Positions 1-8,444 are shown, counted from the first letter of the stretch. The stretch is DNA of 64,000 bases from Kordiimonas marina (GCF_023006325.1 NZ_JAINDF010000004.1:463242-527241), one strand, 5' to 3'. The notes: a model not told the origin generated them from the letters alone. Made by a program: numbers and translations.

Positions 1-326
1 AACTGAAGGAGCCCGAACGCATCTATTATCGTGCGCTTAGGGACCAGCCGTGCGCCGGGCTCATCACCCGAAGCGCCAATAACCTGCGCGGCAAACCCTT
101 TGTCTACCGCACCATCCAGCTGCCGCTTCTGGACCCGTTCGGCAAGGTGCACTATTTCGTCGGCACCGGCGCCGCGCTCGAAGGCAAACAGCTGGAGCAG
201 GAATTCGGCCAGACCAATTTCAAAAGCATCCGGCTGCTGGAGCGGCGGTTTTTCGATATCGGCGCCGGCGTGCCGGGTGACGACAAGCTGGGCGAGACCA
301 TTCTGGACTTCCAGCCCCATCGCTGA
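1..326 (+). CDS. PAS_5-type PAS domain protein (5' end cut off)
   Basis: Open from the window edge: reading from base 3 gives 107 residues to a TGA at 324-326, with no start codon needed because the gene begins upstream. The visible part carries the second half of a PAS_5-type fold, including RDQPCAG, FVYRTIQLPL and DPFGKVHYFVGTG, and ends with a short tail after FFDIGAGVP. Every one of these blocks recurs in the next gene, so the two are paralogues. PAS_5 proteins are small stand-alone PAS proteins common in Alphaproteobacteria, usually without an attached kinase; their ligands are mostly unknown. Function beyond PAS sensing or protein interaction cannot be stated. Confidence 0.75.
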   Translation, partial: LKEPERIYYRALRDQPCAGLITRSANNLRGKPFVYRTIQLPLLDPFGKVHYFVGTGAALEGKQLEQEFGQTNFKSIRLLERRFFDIGAGVPGDDKLGETILDFQPHR

Positions 327-504
327 CACGCGCATTTTCGCACCAAACACCCTAAGCACCTGCGTGACCGAACCTTTTACCAAGCTCAACCACAACGCTT
401 GATAAATTCGCGCATTCAGATACATTGAGGGCCGTTCCCGCAACCTCGCCAAGCGCGGAAACCTGTACCCGTACGCCACAACAGACAAAAAGACCCAATG
501 CCCC
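327..504. other. Spacer between the two PAS genes
   Basis: 178 bases with no convincing gene. No strong hairpin plus T-run terminator and no clear sigma-70 promoter was seen. The ATG at 505 lacks a good Shine-Dalgarno sequence, so the promoter or leader of the second PAS gene is probably here but is not recognisable. Confidence 0.4.
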
Positions 505-1092
505 ATGTATGAAGAGCTGACAGCGCTCAACCACTCAAAAGCAACCGAATATCTGATCCAATTCTGGTTAAAACTTCCACGCGAAGCGGGGCGGGTTTGT
601 CCGAAGCGCGCCGACTTTTCCTCAGCGCAGATCAACGGTGCCTTGCCGGAAGTTTTCCTCAGCGAATGGCAGGACGACAAGCTTGTCGTCGTCCAGGCGG
701 GAACGGTGCTTGACCGCCTGATCGGCCTCGACATGACGGGCCGGAATATATTCGACATCTTGCCCGAGCCCCTGCGCATCCCTGAGACGCTCTATTACCG
801 GCAACTGCGTGACCAGCCCTGCGCCGGGATGATCAGCCGCAGCACCATAGACTTCCGGGAACGCCCCTTTGTCTACCGCACCATCCAGCTGCCGCTTATG
901 GACCCGTTCGGCAAGGTCCGCTATTTCGTCGGCACAGGTTATGAAGTCCCGCGCGATGAGCTGATCGCCAAATTGGGGGCCGAGGCTGTCGACCATACCA
1001 ATCTGGTTGAACGCGAATTTTTCGACATTGGCGCCGGCGTGCCTGACAGCAAAAGCGACACCGCAGGGGATGCCCCCTCGCAAAAGCTTTAA
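505..1092 (+). CDS. PAS_5-type PAS domain protein
   Basis: 195 residues, the full-length paralogue of the truncated protein at the left edge. An N-terminal stretch with the family-like PKRADFSSAQI is followed by the PAS core (about residues 30-155) with VLDRLIGLDMTGRNIFD and FVYRTIQLPLMDPFGK. The last 40 residues are variable and probably disordered. It has no membrane segment, kinase or output domain, so it is expected to be cytosolic and to act through a partner. Relatives include the Caulobacter stress-linked MopJ-type proteins, but the same role here is only a guess. The start is uncertain because no clear ribosome binding site precedes 505. It ends by overlapping the convergent astB by 4 bases. 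Confidence 0.75.
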   Translation: MYEELTALNHSKATEYLIQFWLKLPREAGRVCPKRADFSSAQINGALPEVFLSEWQDDKLVVVQAGTVLDRLIGLDMTGRNIFDILPEPLRIPETLYYRQLRDQPCAGMISRSTIDFRERPFVYRTIQLPLMDPFGKVRYFVGTGYEVPRDELIAKLGAEAVDHTNLVEREFFDIGAGVPDSKSDTAGDAPSQKL

Positions 1093-2423
1093 CGCTGGAA
1101 GTCGTACACACTGCCCAGTTGCAGGATCTGGGTCAGCTCATCCAGGGCCGCAAAGCTTTCTTCCATCAGTTTCGGGTCCGCCAGGTCATCCGGCATCAGC
1201 CGGTCACGGTAATGGCGCTTCGCCCAAACCCTTAGCGTTTCCAGCCGGGCATCATCCAGAATAGTGTTGCCGCCCATGGCGGCCCTGTCGTCATCCGACA
1301 GCGCGACCCGCAGCCTCAGGCACGCGGGGCCGCCGCCGTTGCGCATACTTTGGCGCACATCCAGATAGTCGGCATGGTGAATGGTGCCGCCGGTGGCGAT
1401 CAGCTCCTCCACATAGAGGCGGGTGGACGGCGTCTCCTTCACCTCCGATGGCAGGATCAGCGTCATGCCCTTGCGGCCGGGCACCGTGACGAGCTGGCTG
1501 TTGAACAGATAGGACTTCACCGCGTCCTCCAGCGGCACCTTCGCCTTGGGCACTTCGATGAAGGCGACCTGCGTGCCATCCATGGCATCACGGATGGTAT
1601 CCTGCAGCTTGGGCACCTCGGTGAAGGCTTCCTCATGATAGAAGAAGACATTCTTGTTATTGACCGCCACCACATCGTTATGGAAAGCACCCGCGTTGAT
1701 CGCCGCCGGGTTCTGGCGCACGAACAGCGCCTTGCCGGGCTTGATACCGTGCTGGCGGGCAAGCGCCTTTGAGGCTTCCATGGTCTGGCGGCCCGGGTAG
1801 GTCAGTTCCTTTGCGGTCTCGAACGCGCCACGGCCATAGACGAACAGCTCCACGCCGGGCTCGCCATAATCGGCGCACAGGCGGTTATGGTTGGCCGCGC
1901 CCTCGTCGCCCATATGGACCCCGCCCTCAAGCGGGGCGTGGTGGGTGAAACGCTCCCCTTCCGGGAACATCACCTTGAGGATGCGGGCGGTCGTCGGCGC
2001 CTCGATCGAGCGGTGATACATGGCAGCAAGGTTCGCGGGGGTGAAATGGGTCCGGCCATCCAGTGTGTCCGGCGCGGGCGATATGGTGGCCGCGTTCGCG
2101 GTCCACATCGCGGCGGAGGACGCCACGTTGGCGATAAGCGCCGGGCTGGATCTCCAGGCCTCCGTCAGGATTTCCGCATCCGAGCCGGTAAAGCCATGCG
2201 CCCGGAGCGTGCTGAGGTGCGGCCGGTCATGGGGCGGCAACACCCCCTGGATGAGACCAAGCGAGCGCAAATGCGCCGCCTTGTCGAGCCCCTGCAACAC
2301 GCCCTCAAGCGGGTTGGCCACCTGCCCCCGGTTGCTGGCCGACGCCACATTGCCGTAAGAAAGCCCGGCGTAATTGTGTGTCGGACCGACGAGACCGTCG
2401 AAATTGACTTCCTGCCACGCCAT
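1089..2423 (-). CDS. astB: N-succinylarginine dihydrolase AstB
   Basis: 444 residues, close to the usual 445-450. It converts N2-succinylarginine to N2-succinylornithine, CO2 and two ammonia in the cytosolic arginine succinyltransferase pathway. The start is typical of the family (NFDGLVGPTHNYAGLS). The catalytic residues known from the E. coli enzyme are in place: Glu174 in MGDEGAANH, His248 in FHNDVVAVNN and the nucleophile Cys368 in NGGGPACLRLR. It is the last gene of a minus-strand run M20 hydrolase > astA > astD > astB and starts 42 bases after astD. Identification is firm. Confidence 0.96.
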   Translation of the reverse strand: MAWQEVNFDGLVGPTHNYAGLSYGNVASASNRGQVANPLEGVLQGLDKAAHLRSLGLIQGVLPPHDRPHLSTLRAHGFTGSDAEILTEAWRSSPALIANVASSAAMWTANAATISPAPDTLDGRTHFTPANLAAMYHRSIEAPTTARILKVMFPEGERFTHHAPLEGGVHMGDEGAANHNRLCADYGEPGVELFVYGRGAFETAKELTYPGRQTMEASKALARQHGIKPGKALFVRQNPAAINAGAFHNDVVAVNNKNVFFYHEEAFTEVPKLQDTIRDAMDGTQVAFIEVPKAKVPLEDAVKSYLFNSQLVTVPGRKGMTLILPSEVKETPSTRLYVEELIATGGTIHHADYLDVRQSMRNGGGPACLRLRVALSDDDRAAMGGNTILDDARLETLRVWAKRHYRDRLMPDDLADPKLMEESFAALDELTQILQLGSVYDFQR

Positions 2424-2465
2424 CTGCGTGTCTCCTTACTTGCCTGCCGCCCGCGCGGATCAGCC

Positions 2466-3932
2466 TCAGTCCAGCTTCAGCCCCTTGGGGGGCGCGGCCA
2501 CGACAACGCGGCCTTCGGCCTGTTCCATGGTCGCCACCGCATAGGCGCAATAGTCGGCGGCATAATAGGCGCTCGGGCGGTGGTTGCCCGACCAGCCGAT
2601 ACCGCCGAACGGCGCGGTCGAGGCCGCCCCCGTCAGCTGCTGGTTCCAGTTGACGATGCCGGCCTTCGCGCGCGGGTAAAACTGGTCATACAAAGCCCGG
2701 CTATCGGAGATCAGCCCCGACGCGAGCCCGTAACGGGTGTTGTTAGCCTCCCGGATGGCGTCCTCGAAATCCTTGACGCGGATCAACTGCAGGAACGGCC
2801 CGAACACTTCTTCGTCCGGGCGGTCCTTTACCGCCGTCACATCGATGAGGCCTGGGGTGATATAAGCATCCCCGCGCTCCAGCCGCTCAGCGCGGCAGAG
2901 CACACGCCCGCCGGACGCCTCAAGCCGGGCTTGCGCTTCCAGCACCTTACCGGCCGCCCCGGCGGACACGAGCGGACCCATATAGGCCTCTTCCGCATCA
3001 TTCCAGGCGCCGACCGTGATGCCGTCCATGGTGGCCATCAGGGTATCGACAAATTCATCCCCGGCTTCCCCGTTCGGCACGATCAGGCGGCGGGCGCAGG
3101 TGCAGCGCTGGCCGGAGGACACGAACGCCGACAGGATGGTCATCACCGCCGCCGCTTGCGTGTCTTCCACCTCATGGACGATCAGCGGGTTGTTGCCGCC
3201 CATCTCCAAGGCCTGGATGACATTGGGCCGATCCACCAGCGTGCGGGAAATGGCAAGGCCGGTGTTGGCGCTGCCGGTAAACAAAAGCCCATCGATGCCG
3301 GGGTTGGCCACAAGGGCCGCGCCGGTGTCACGCCCGCCCTGGATGAGGTTGATCACACCCTTCGGCAGGCCGGCACCATCCCATATTTCGACCATCAGCT
3401 CGGCCACCGCAGGCGTCAGCTCGCTCGGTTTGAACACCACGGTATTGCCAGCGATCAGCGCGGGCACGATATGGCCGTTCGGCAGGTGGCCGGGGAAGTT
3501 ATAGGGGCCGAACACCGCCATCACACCGTGCGGCCGGTGCGTCAGCCGCGCGCGGATGGCGCCGTTCACCGCCTCGCGGCTGCCAGTGCGTTCGTCATAG
3601 GCCTTCAGCGAAATCTCGACCTTGTTGATCATCGCCGTGGCTTCGCCGGTTGCATCCCACAGCACCTTGCCCGCGTCCTTGGCGATCAGCTCAGCGAGTT
3701 CGTCCTTGCGCGCGGTCAGCCCCTTGGCGTAGGCGCGGACGATCTCGATCCGGCGCTCAAGCGGCGTCATCGCCCAGCTATCGAAAGCGGCCTGGGCGGC
3801 TTCCACCGCCGCGGCCACCTGGGCCGCGGATGCCGCGAACCCTTCCCACAGCATGCTGCCGTCCGCCGGGTTGATGGAGGTGAAAACCTCGCCTTCGCCC
3901 GCCATCCATTCACCGCCGATAAAATGCGTCAT
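2466..3932 (-). CDS. astD: Succinylglutamate semialdehyde dehydrogenase AstD
   Basis: 488 residues, the usual length. An NAD-dependent aldehyde dehydrogenase that oxidises N-succinylglutamate 5-semialdehyde to N-succinylglutamate. The aldehyde dehydrogenase signatures are visible: FGPYNFPGH with the oxyanion-hole Asn145, the general base Glu243 in ALEMGGNN and the catalytic Cys277 in SSGQRCTCARR. It starts 24 bases after astA on the minus strand and is followed 42 bases later by astB, so one transcript is likely. The family contains many related dehydrogenases, but the sequence start and the ast context make this assignment secure. Confidence 0.95.
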   Translation of the reverse strand: MTHFIGGEWMAGEGEVFTSINPADGSMLWEGFAASAAQVAAAVEAAQAAFDSWAMTPLERRIEIVRAYAKGLTARKDELAELIAKDAGKVLWDATGEATAMINKVEISLKAYDERTGSREAVNGAIRARLTHRPHGVMAVFGPYNFPGHLPNGHIVPALIAGNTVVFKPSELTPAVAELMVEIWDGAGLPKGVINLIQGGRDTGAALVANPGIDGLLFTGSANTGLAISRTLVDRPNVIQALEMGGNNPLIVHEVEDTQAAAVMTILSAFVSSGQRCTCARRLIVPNGEAGDEFVDTLMATMDGITVGAWNDAEEAYMGPLVSAGAAGKVLEAQARLEASGGRVLCRAERLERGDAYITPGLIDVTAVKDRPDEEVFGPFLQLIRVKDFEDAIREANNTRYGLASGLISDSRALYDQFYPRAKAGIVNWNQQLTGAASTAPFGGIGWSGNHRPSAYYAADYCAYAVATMEQAEGRVVVAAPPKGLKLD

Positions 3933-3956
3933 GACTGAGTACTCCCTACTGTCCTG

Positions 3957-5003
3957 TTATTTGGTTTGTGCCGTGGTGCGGATGCGGTCGATCGGGCTGT
4001 AGCGAAGGTCATCCCCCTCATTCAGCTCCAGCAGTTGTGCCGCCTCGTATGGCATCCACTGCCCGCTTGAGCCCTCAATCACATTGGTGAGCACGACGCG
4101 GAAATTTTCAAGCGACGGATTGCAGGCCAGATGCTTCGGGTCATGCCCCTCGCCTTCAACCGTCCCGCCGAGCGTACCGCCGATGCTTTTGCGCACGGTC
4201 CAGATACCGCGCCGGTGCACCTCATAGGCCGGGCCGCCATCGAAAATATCGACCGCGCCCGAGAAGCGGAACCCTTCGTTTTCCAGAAGTTTGATCGCGG
4301 GCCGTGCGCTGTCATGCGGCTTGCCGATGACATTGCGCGCCGCTTCCGGCAATAGCGCCCGATAGATGGGGAACTTGGGCATAAGATCGGCGATAAACTG
4401 GCTGTTGCCACGGCCGTTGATCTCATCCGCCGTTTTGAAGTCCATCTGGAAGAAATGACGGCCGATCGCCTCCCAGAAGGGTGAGTTGCCCTTGTCGTCA
4501 ATCCAGCCGCGGATTTCCGAAATCACCGCGTCGGAGAAACGGTCCGGGTGCGCCGCCATCAGAAGATAGCGCGCCTTTGAAAGCAGTTTGCCCAGCTTGC
4601 CGACCCTATAGTCCGGGTCCAGGAACAGTGTCGCCACCTCGGTGGTGCCGACAAAATCGTTGGAAAGCTGGAGGATTTCGGTATCGACCCTGAGTTCCGG
4701 GTCATGGGAGACCTGGGTCACGTGCAGGATGCGGTAGCTGTAGAAAGGCTGGTCGAGCCCGACACCGGAGATCAGCGCGCTGGTGCCCGCGATCACGCCC
4801 TTCTTCACGTCTTCCAGCACTAGCAGGTACGAACGCTTATCGGTCAGGCCCACGGGGGCCGAAAAAGCCACCAGCGATTCGGTCACCTTTTTCTCAAGGC
4901 TGGACCGGTGGTCCGGCAGGGTCGTCAGTCCCGTGCCGGTCTTCTTGGCAAGCTCAAGGAGGCCATCGATATCCTCCATTCGTGCGGGTCGCACCACAAA
5001 CAT
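3957..5003 (-). CDS. astA: Arginine N-succinyltransferase AstA
   Basis: 348 residues from the ATG at 5003, matching the family length of about 340-345. It transfers succinyl from succinyl-CoA to arginine, the first step of the AST pathway. The N-terminus MFVVRPARMEDIDGLLELAK followed by GTGLTTLP is diagnostic. A TTG-initiated extension of five residues (to 5018) is possible, but the ATG at 5003 has a strong GGAGGG seven bases upstream and aligns with known AstA starts. Second gene of the minus-strand ast run; 109 bases separate it from the upstream M20 hydrolase. Only the single-subunit AstA is present, with no AruF/AruG-type pair. Confidence 0.95.
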   Translation of the reverse strand: MFVVRPARMEDIDGLLELAKKTGTGLTTLPDHRSSLEKKVTESLVAFSAPVGLTDKRSYLLVLEDVKKGVIAGTSALISGVGLDQPFYSYRILHVTQVSHDPELRVDTEILQLSNDFVGTTEVATLFLDPDYRVGKLGKLLSKARYLLMAAHPDRFSDAVISEIRGWIDDKGNSPFWEAIGRHFFQMDFKTADEINGRGNSQFIADLMPKFPIYRALLPEAARNVIGKPHDSARPAIKLLENEGFRFSGAVDIFDGGPAYEVHRRGIWTVRKSIGGTLGGTVEGEGHDPKHLACNPSLENFRVVLTNVIEGSSGQWMPYEAAQLLELNEGDDLRYSPIDRIRTTAQTK

Positions 5004-5077
5004 GAAATTTCCCTCCAAAGTCCGGGCAACTGATCAGGGCCCCGGGTGCCTTATTGCGGTCTATCCGCCGCTTGTTT

Positions 5078-5105
5078 GCCTGACGTCCCTTCCCGGATGT
5101 CAGGC
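5078..5105 (-). terminator. Intercistronic hairpin between M20 hydrolase and astA
   Basis: An 11-base stem (5078-5088 with 5095-5105, one G-T wobble) around a 6-base loop. No T-run follows on either strand, so it is more likely an RNA-processing or stability hairpin than a full terminator. It could set the ratio of the first gene to astADB. Confidence 0.4.
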
Positions 5106-5112
5106 CCAAATG

Positions 5113-6372
5113 TCAGGTCTTGGCCTTCACCACGGCGTCCAGGCCGCCGCTTGCGAAAGCGAAAAGGATGAGCGCGGACAGCTTCGCCCGCTCCGAAAAA
5201 CTTTCCGGGATCATGAATTCGTCCGCGCTGTGGATAAGCCCGCCCCGCACGCCGAGCGTATCCACATTCGGCAGGCCCGCCGCCGCCAGATTGTTGCCTT
5301 CGCAACAGCCGCCGGTGGGCACATAATTGATGTCGATATCGAGCGCGGCCCCGCAGGCGCGGATCGCTTCCATCAGCTTGAGGTTGGCATCCGACAGCGC
5401 CTTGGGCGGCCGGTTGATACCACCATAAAGATGAACGTCATAGCCGTCCCGGCCCTGCCAGTCCCTGATGATGGCGGCGACCTGGGCTTCGAACCATGTG
5501 GCGTCCTCGGGTTCCTTCAGCCGCACATTGAAGCGGCACAGCGCCATATCCGGCACCACATTGGGCGCGACCCCGCCTTTTATCACCGCCGGGTTGACCG
5601 TCAGTTCCGGCCTGCCGTCCGTCAAAGCCGCCAGCCTGCCGATCATGTCGGCGAGCGCAACCACCGCGTTGCGGCCGTTATGGAACTCCCGGCCTGCATG
5701 GACCGCCTTGCCGTGGACAACAAGCGTATAGTTGCCGCTGCCCTTGCGGGCACCCGCAAGCGTGCCGTCAGCGAGCGCGGGTTCATAGGTCATGCCGATA
5801 TCCGCCGCCTTCGCGCGCTCCATCAGGATCGGCGCGGAGGCGAGTGAGCCGGTTTCCTCATCCGGCGAAAGCAGCACTTCCCAGCCGACAGACGGTGCCA
5901 TGTCCGTCGCTTCAAACGCCTTGAGGGCGTTCAGCATCACAAGGACACCGCCTTTCATGTCGGCGACACCGGGGCCATTCAGACGGCCATCATCAAGCCA
6001 GACCGGCTGTTGAAACGCGCTATCCTTTGGGAAGACCGTATCTGTATGGCCGGTCATCAGCACGCGTCGGTTAGCCGAAGGGCGCTTGAAGAGGCGGATC
6101 ATGCGGCCGTTCTTGACGGAGACCGGCACCCCCGCTTCATCGACCATTTCCGTGTCGGCCAAATCGATCAGCTCGATCTCGGCGCCCAGGGGTTCAAACG
6201 CCTTGAGAATCTCTGCCTCCATTTTGGCGAGGCCCTCAAGGTTCCGGCTGCCGCTGTTGATGCGCGACCAAGTCTGAACGGTCGCCACCATATCGTCCTG
6301 GCGGGCGTCCAAACTATTCAGGGCGTCTTGGATTTGGGGAGTGGCAAAAAGCGATCTGAAGTCAACCGACAT
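5113..6372 (-). CDS. M20 zinc hydrolase, CPG2-like, first gene of the ast operon
   Basis: 419 residues from the ATG at 6372, which has GGAG seven bases upstream; a 37-residue longer reading frame exists but does not look like protein. It is an M20 metallopeptidase resembling carboxypeptidase G2, which releases C-terminal glutamate. Metal ligands and base are visible: His109-x-Asp111 in GHTDTVFP, Asp138 in GPGVADMKGG, Glu172-Glu173 in PDEETGS, Glu197 and a final His in GLIHSADEF. A dimerisation domain lies in the middle. Its position at the head of the ast operon, together with the absence of astE in the window, suggests it removes succinate from N-succinylglutamate. That role is inferred from context. 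Confidence 0.85.
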   Translation of the reverse strand: MSVDFRSLFATPQIQDALNSLDARQDDMVATVQTWSRINSGSRNLEGLAKMEAEILKAFEPLGAEIELIDLADTEMVDEAGVPVSVKNGRMIRLFKRPSANRRVLMTGHTDTVFPKDSAFQQPVWLDDGRLNGPGVADMKGGVLVMLNALKAFEATDMAPSVGWEVLLSPDEETGSLASAPILMERAKAADIGMTYEPALADGTLAGARKGSGNYTLVVHGKAVHAGREFHNGRNAVVALADMIGRLAALTDGRPELTVNPAVIKGGVAPNVVPDMALCRFNVRLKEPEDATWFEAQVAAIIRDWQGRDGYDVHLYGGINRPPKALSDANLKLMEAIRACGAALDIDINYVPTGGCCEGNNLAAAGLPNVDTLGVRGGLIHSADEFMIPESFSERAKLSALILFAFASGGLDAVVKAKT

Positions 6373-6679
6373 GATAGCTCCGGTCGTATGACAAATTCTG
6401 TCGATGTGCTCCCGTCCACAGAGATACGGGACACACCGCCTCAGGTCAAGGCTAGTAGGGCCTACCCTAAACCTTTCGGTCAAAACTTAAACCATAGACC
6501 CGCTAATCTTTCAGCTCGTCGTTCCATATACTCGGTTTATCGCAGCGCAACCGTGAGAAGAGACGTTTTGCGATAATATGAAAAAAAACATGAGGAACCG
6601 GGTCCTTCGGAATGTCTAAAAAATAGCGGCGTGGGACCTGCAAGCTAAACGACAGCTAAACTAACAGCGAGGAAATTCT
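6373..6679. promoter_or_regulatory. Divergent control region between ast operon and luxR-type gene
   Basis: 307 bases between two divergent genes, with no credible coding sequence. It must contain promoters for both directions. The one clear structure is a palindrome GTAGG-G-CCTAC at 6455-6465, about 85 bases before the ast-operon start and well placed for an operator. A GATAAT hexamer at 6572-6577 could be a -10 for the regulator gene but has no matching -35. Which protein binds here is unknown; the adjacent LuxR-type regulator is a candidate. Confidence 0.45.
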
Positions 6680-7396
6680 ATGAAAGCTCTGATTGTAGAT
6701 GCCGAGGAACTATATCGACTTTCGTTGAGAGAAGTTATTTCTGTCTCCGGGAACTTCCATGAAATATTGGAAGCCGGCAGCGAACACGAGTTTCTGGCCC
6801 GCACTGCACACCACGCAGATTTTTCCCTGATCATCGTCCACCCCGGTAGCCTCGGGGAAGATGGTGAGGACTGCCTGAAGCTGGCCAAGCGCCTGTACCC
6901 GGACGCCGCGATTGTGGTGATCCTGGACCGTGCCGGTCAAGCTGCGATGGTGCCGAACGGCGTTCCGACGGTCCACCGTGGGGCCAGCGTAAGCCAAATC
7001 GTCATGACCATCCGCCGCGCGCTCAAGCTGCCGCTGGACGGTTTTGGCACCGTGGCCAGCCAGCCCGCCGCGCCGAATGTCCGCCGCATGATGGACATGC
7101 CCGCACCGAGGAGTGGGGATAGCAGCCTGATAGCCCGTCGTCCCGACAGCGACATTGACTTCAGCCGCCTGTCCTACCGCCAGAAGCAAATCCTGGCGAT
7201 GGCAGCGGACGGTCTGCCCAACAAGGAAATCGCCGCCCGGCTTTCGATTGCCGAAGGGACGGTGAAGGCGCACATGCACGCCATCTTCAAGGTACTGGGG
7301 GTTCAGAACCGCACCCAGGCGGTTATCCGCTATGGGGCCGCGGGCCGCGCTCAGGCAGCCCGCAACCAGGAAATGGCTTACGCTACAGCGAGTTAG
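6680..7396 (+). CDS. LuxR/NarL-type response regulator with degenerate receiver
   Basis: 238 residues: a receiver-like domain (about 1-115), a linker rich in Pro and Arg, and a C-terminal LuxR helix-turn-helix (about 164-220) with LSYRQKQILAMAADGLPNKE and EGTVKAHMHAIFKVLG. The receiver lacks the normal acceptor: the strand that should end in Asp reads LIIVHPGS, with His54 in that place, and the usual acidic pair near the start is Asp7-Ala8. The conserved Lys is also missing. Activity is therefore probably not controlled by ordinary phosphorylation. Divergent from the ast operon, so it may regulate it, though no direct evidence shows this. Its 3' end overlaps the convergent mmsB by 14 bases. 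Confidence 0.85.
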   Translation: MKALIVDAEELYRLSLREVISVSGNFHEILEAGSEHEFLARTAHHADFSLIIVHPGSLGEDGEDCLKLAKRLYPDAAIVVILDRAGQAAMVPNGVPTVHRGASVSQIVMTIRRALKLPLDGFGTVASQPAAPNVRRMMDMPAPRSGDSSLIARRPDSDIDFSRLSYRQKQILAMAADGLPNKEIAARLSIAEGTVKAHMHAIFKVLGVQNRTQAVIRYGAAGRAQAARNQEMAYATAS

Positions 7397-8273
7397 TCAG
7401 GTGCTTGATAACGCCTGAGAAATCCACACCGCCATGGCCGGCTTCGTCCATGGCGGTATATATTTCTGCCGCCTTCTTGCCCATGGGCGTGTTCGCCCCG
7501 GTTGAGCCTGCCGCCTGCATGGCCAGGCGCAAATCCTTCAGCATCAGCGCGGTCGCAAAGCCCGGCTTATAGTCATTATTCGCGGGCGACGCGGGCACAG
7601 GCCCCGGCACCGGGCAGTAGGAGGTCAGCGACCAGCACTGGCCGGAGGCATTCGCCGCCACATCAAAGAAGACCTGATCTTCCAGCCCGAGTGACCGGCC
7701 GAGGTTGAAGGCTTCGGAAACACCGATCATCGAAATCGCCAGCAGCATATTGTTGCAAGCCTTGGCCGCCTGGCCGTTGCCTGACGGGCCGCAATGGACG
7801 ATCTTGCCCGCCATCGGCTCCAGGACCGGTTTGGCGCGCGCGAAAGCTTCGTCCGAGCCACCGACCATGAAGGCAAGCGTACCCGCCGCCGCACCCCCGA
7901 CACCGCCGGAAACCGGCGCATCCACCATGGAAAAGCCTTTCGCCTCAGCGGCGGAGGCCACCGCGCGCGCGGTTTCCACATCAATGGTGGAGCTGTCGAT
8001 CATCAGGGCGCCGTTCTTGGCGTTCGCGAACACACCGTCCGCGCCCTCATAGACGGTCTTCACGATGCCACCGTTCGGCAGCATGGTGATGATGGCGTCC
8101 GCGCCCTGCACGGCTTCGGCGACCGAGGTGAAGGCCTTGCCGCCCGCTTCGGTGAAGTGCTCCCGTGCGATTTCGGCAAGGTCGAACCCGCGCACGGTGA
8201 AGCCGGCGCCCAGGAGGTTCTTGGACATGGGCAGCCCCATGTTGCCGAGCCCGATGAATGCGATTGTCGTCAT
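7383..8273 (-). CDS. mmsB: 3-hydroxyisobutyrate dehydrogenase MmsB
   Basis: 296 residues from the ATG at 8273, preceded by AAGGA; a longer frame upstream is not protein-like. NAD-dependent oxidation of 3-hydroxyisobutyrate to methylmalonate semialdehyde in valine breakdown. The Rossmann motif GLGNMG lies at residues 8-13, followed by the family block DAPVSGGVGGA and the catalytic-lysine region GNGQAAKACNNM. Length is typical of the family. It sits downstream of the acyl-CoA hydrolase gene on the same strand, separated by a structured repeat, and works with mmsA further upstream. Other beta-hydroxyacid dehydrogenases look alike, but the valine neighbourhood supports MmsB. Confidence 0.92.
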   Translation of the reverse strand: MTTIAFIGLGNMGLPMSKNLLGAGFTVRGFDLAEIAREHFTEAGGKAFTSVAEAVQGADAIITMLPNGGIVKTVYEGADGVFANAKNGALMIDSSTIDVETARAVASAAEAKGFSMVDAPVSGGVGGAAAGTLAFMVGGSDEAFARAKPVLEPMAGKIVHCGPSGNGQAAKACNNMLLAISMIGVSEAFNLGRSLGLEDQVFFDVAANASGQCWSLTSYCPVPGPVPASPANNDYKPGFATALMLKDLRLAMQAAGSTGANTPMGKKAAEIYTAMDEAGHGGVDFSGVIKHLTNSL

Positions 8274-8312
8274 TTTCTTATCCTTGTTTCTACCCTGTTT
8301 ACAGCTACTTGG

Positions 8313-8438
8313 CGGGACGATCATAGCCGCCGGTGTTCCTGGATGCGCCGGTCCAGCCGTCGCATGACGAGAATTATTATATGTCGTCACTCGCCGACTT
8401 GATCGGCGAGCCCAGGAACACCGCTATGAACGGTCCCG
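8313..8438. repeat. Mosaic palindromic intergenic element (RIME/REP-like)
   Basis: A nested structure in the gap between mmsB and the hydrolase gene. Outer imperfect inverted repeats (8313-8342 and 8411-8438) share CGGGAC, TCATAGC and GGTGTTCCTGG. Inside lie two hairpins: 8343-8365 (9-base arms, one mismatch) and 8390-8410 (CTCGCCGA and TCGGCGAG, perfect, 5-base loop). Each hairpin is framed by CCTGGA/CCCAGGA on one side and ATGACGA/GTCGTCA on the other, in opposite orientation. This layout matches the paired palindromic units seen between genes in many Alphaproteobacteria. No second copy was noticed in this window. Confidence 0.7.
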
Positions 8439-8444
8439 TATTCA

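Noticed and set aside
1887..3938. A 683-codon open frame on the plus strand opposite astB and astD
   Set aside because: It is antisense to two firmly identified genes, is rich in Arg, His and Gly without any family motif, and is an effect of high GC at third codon positions.
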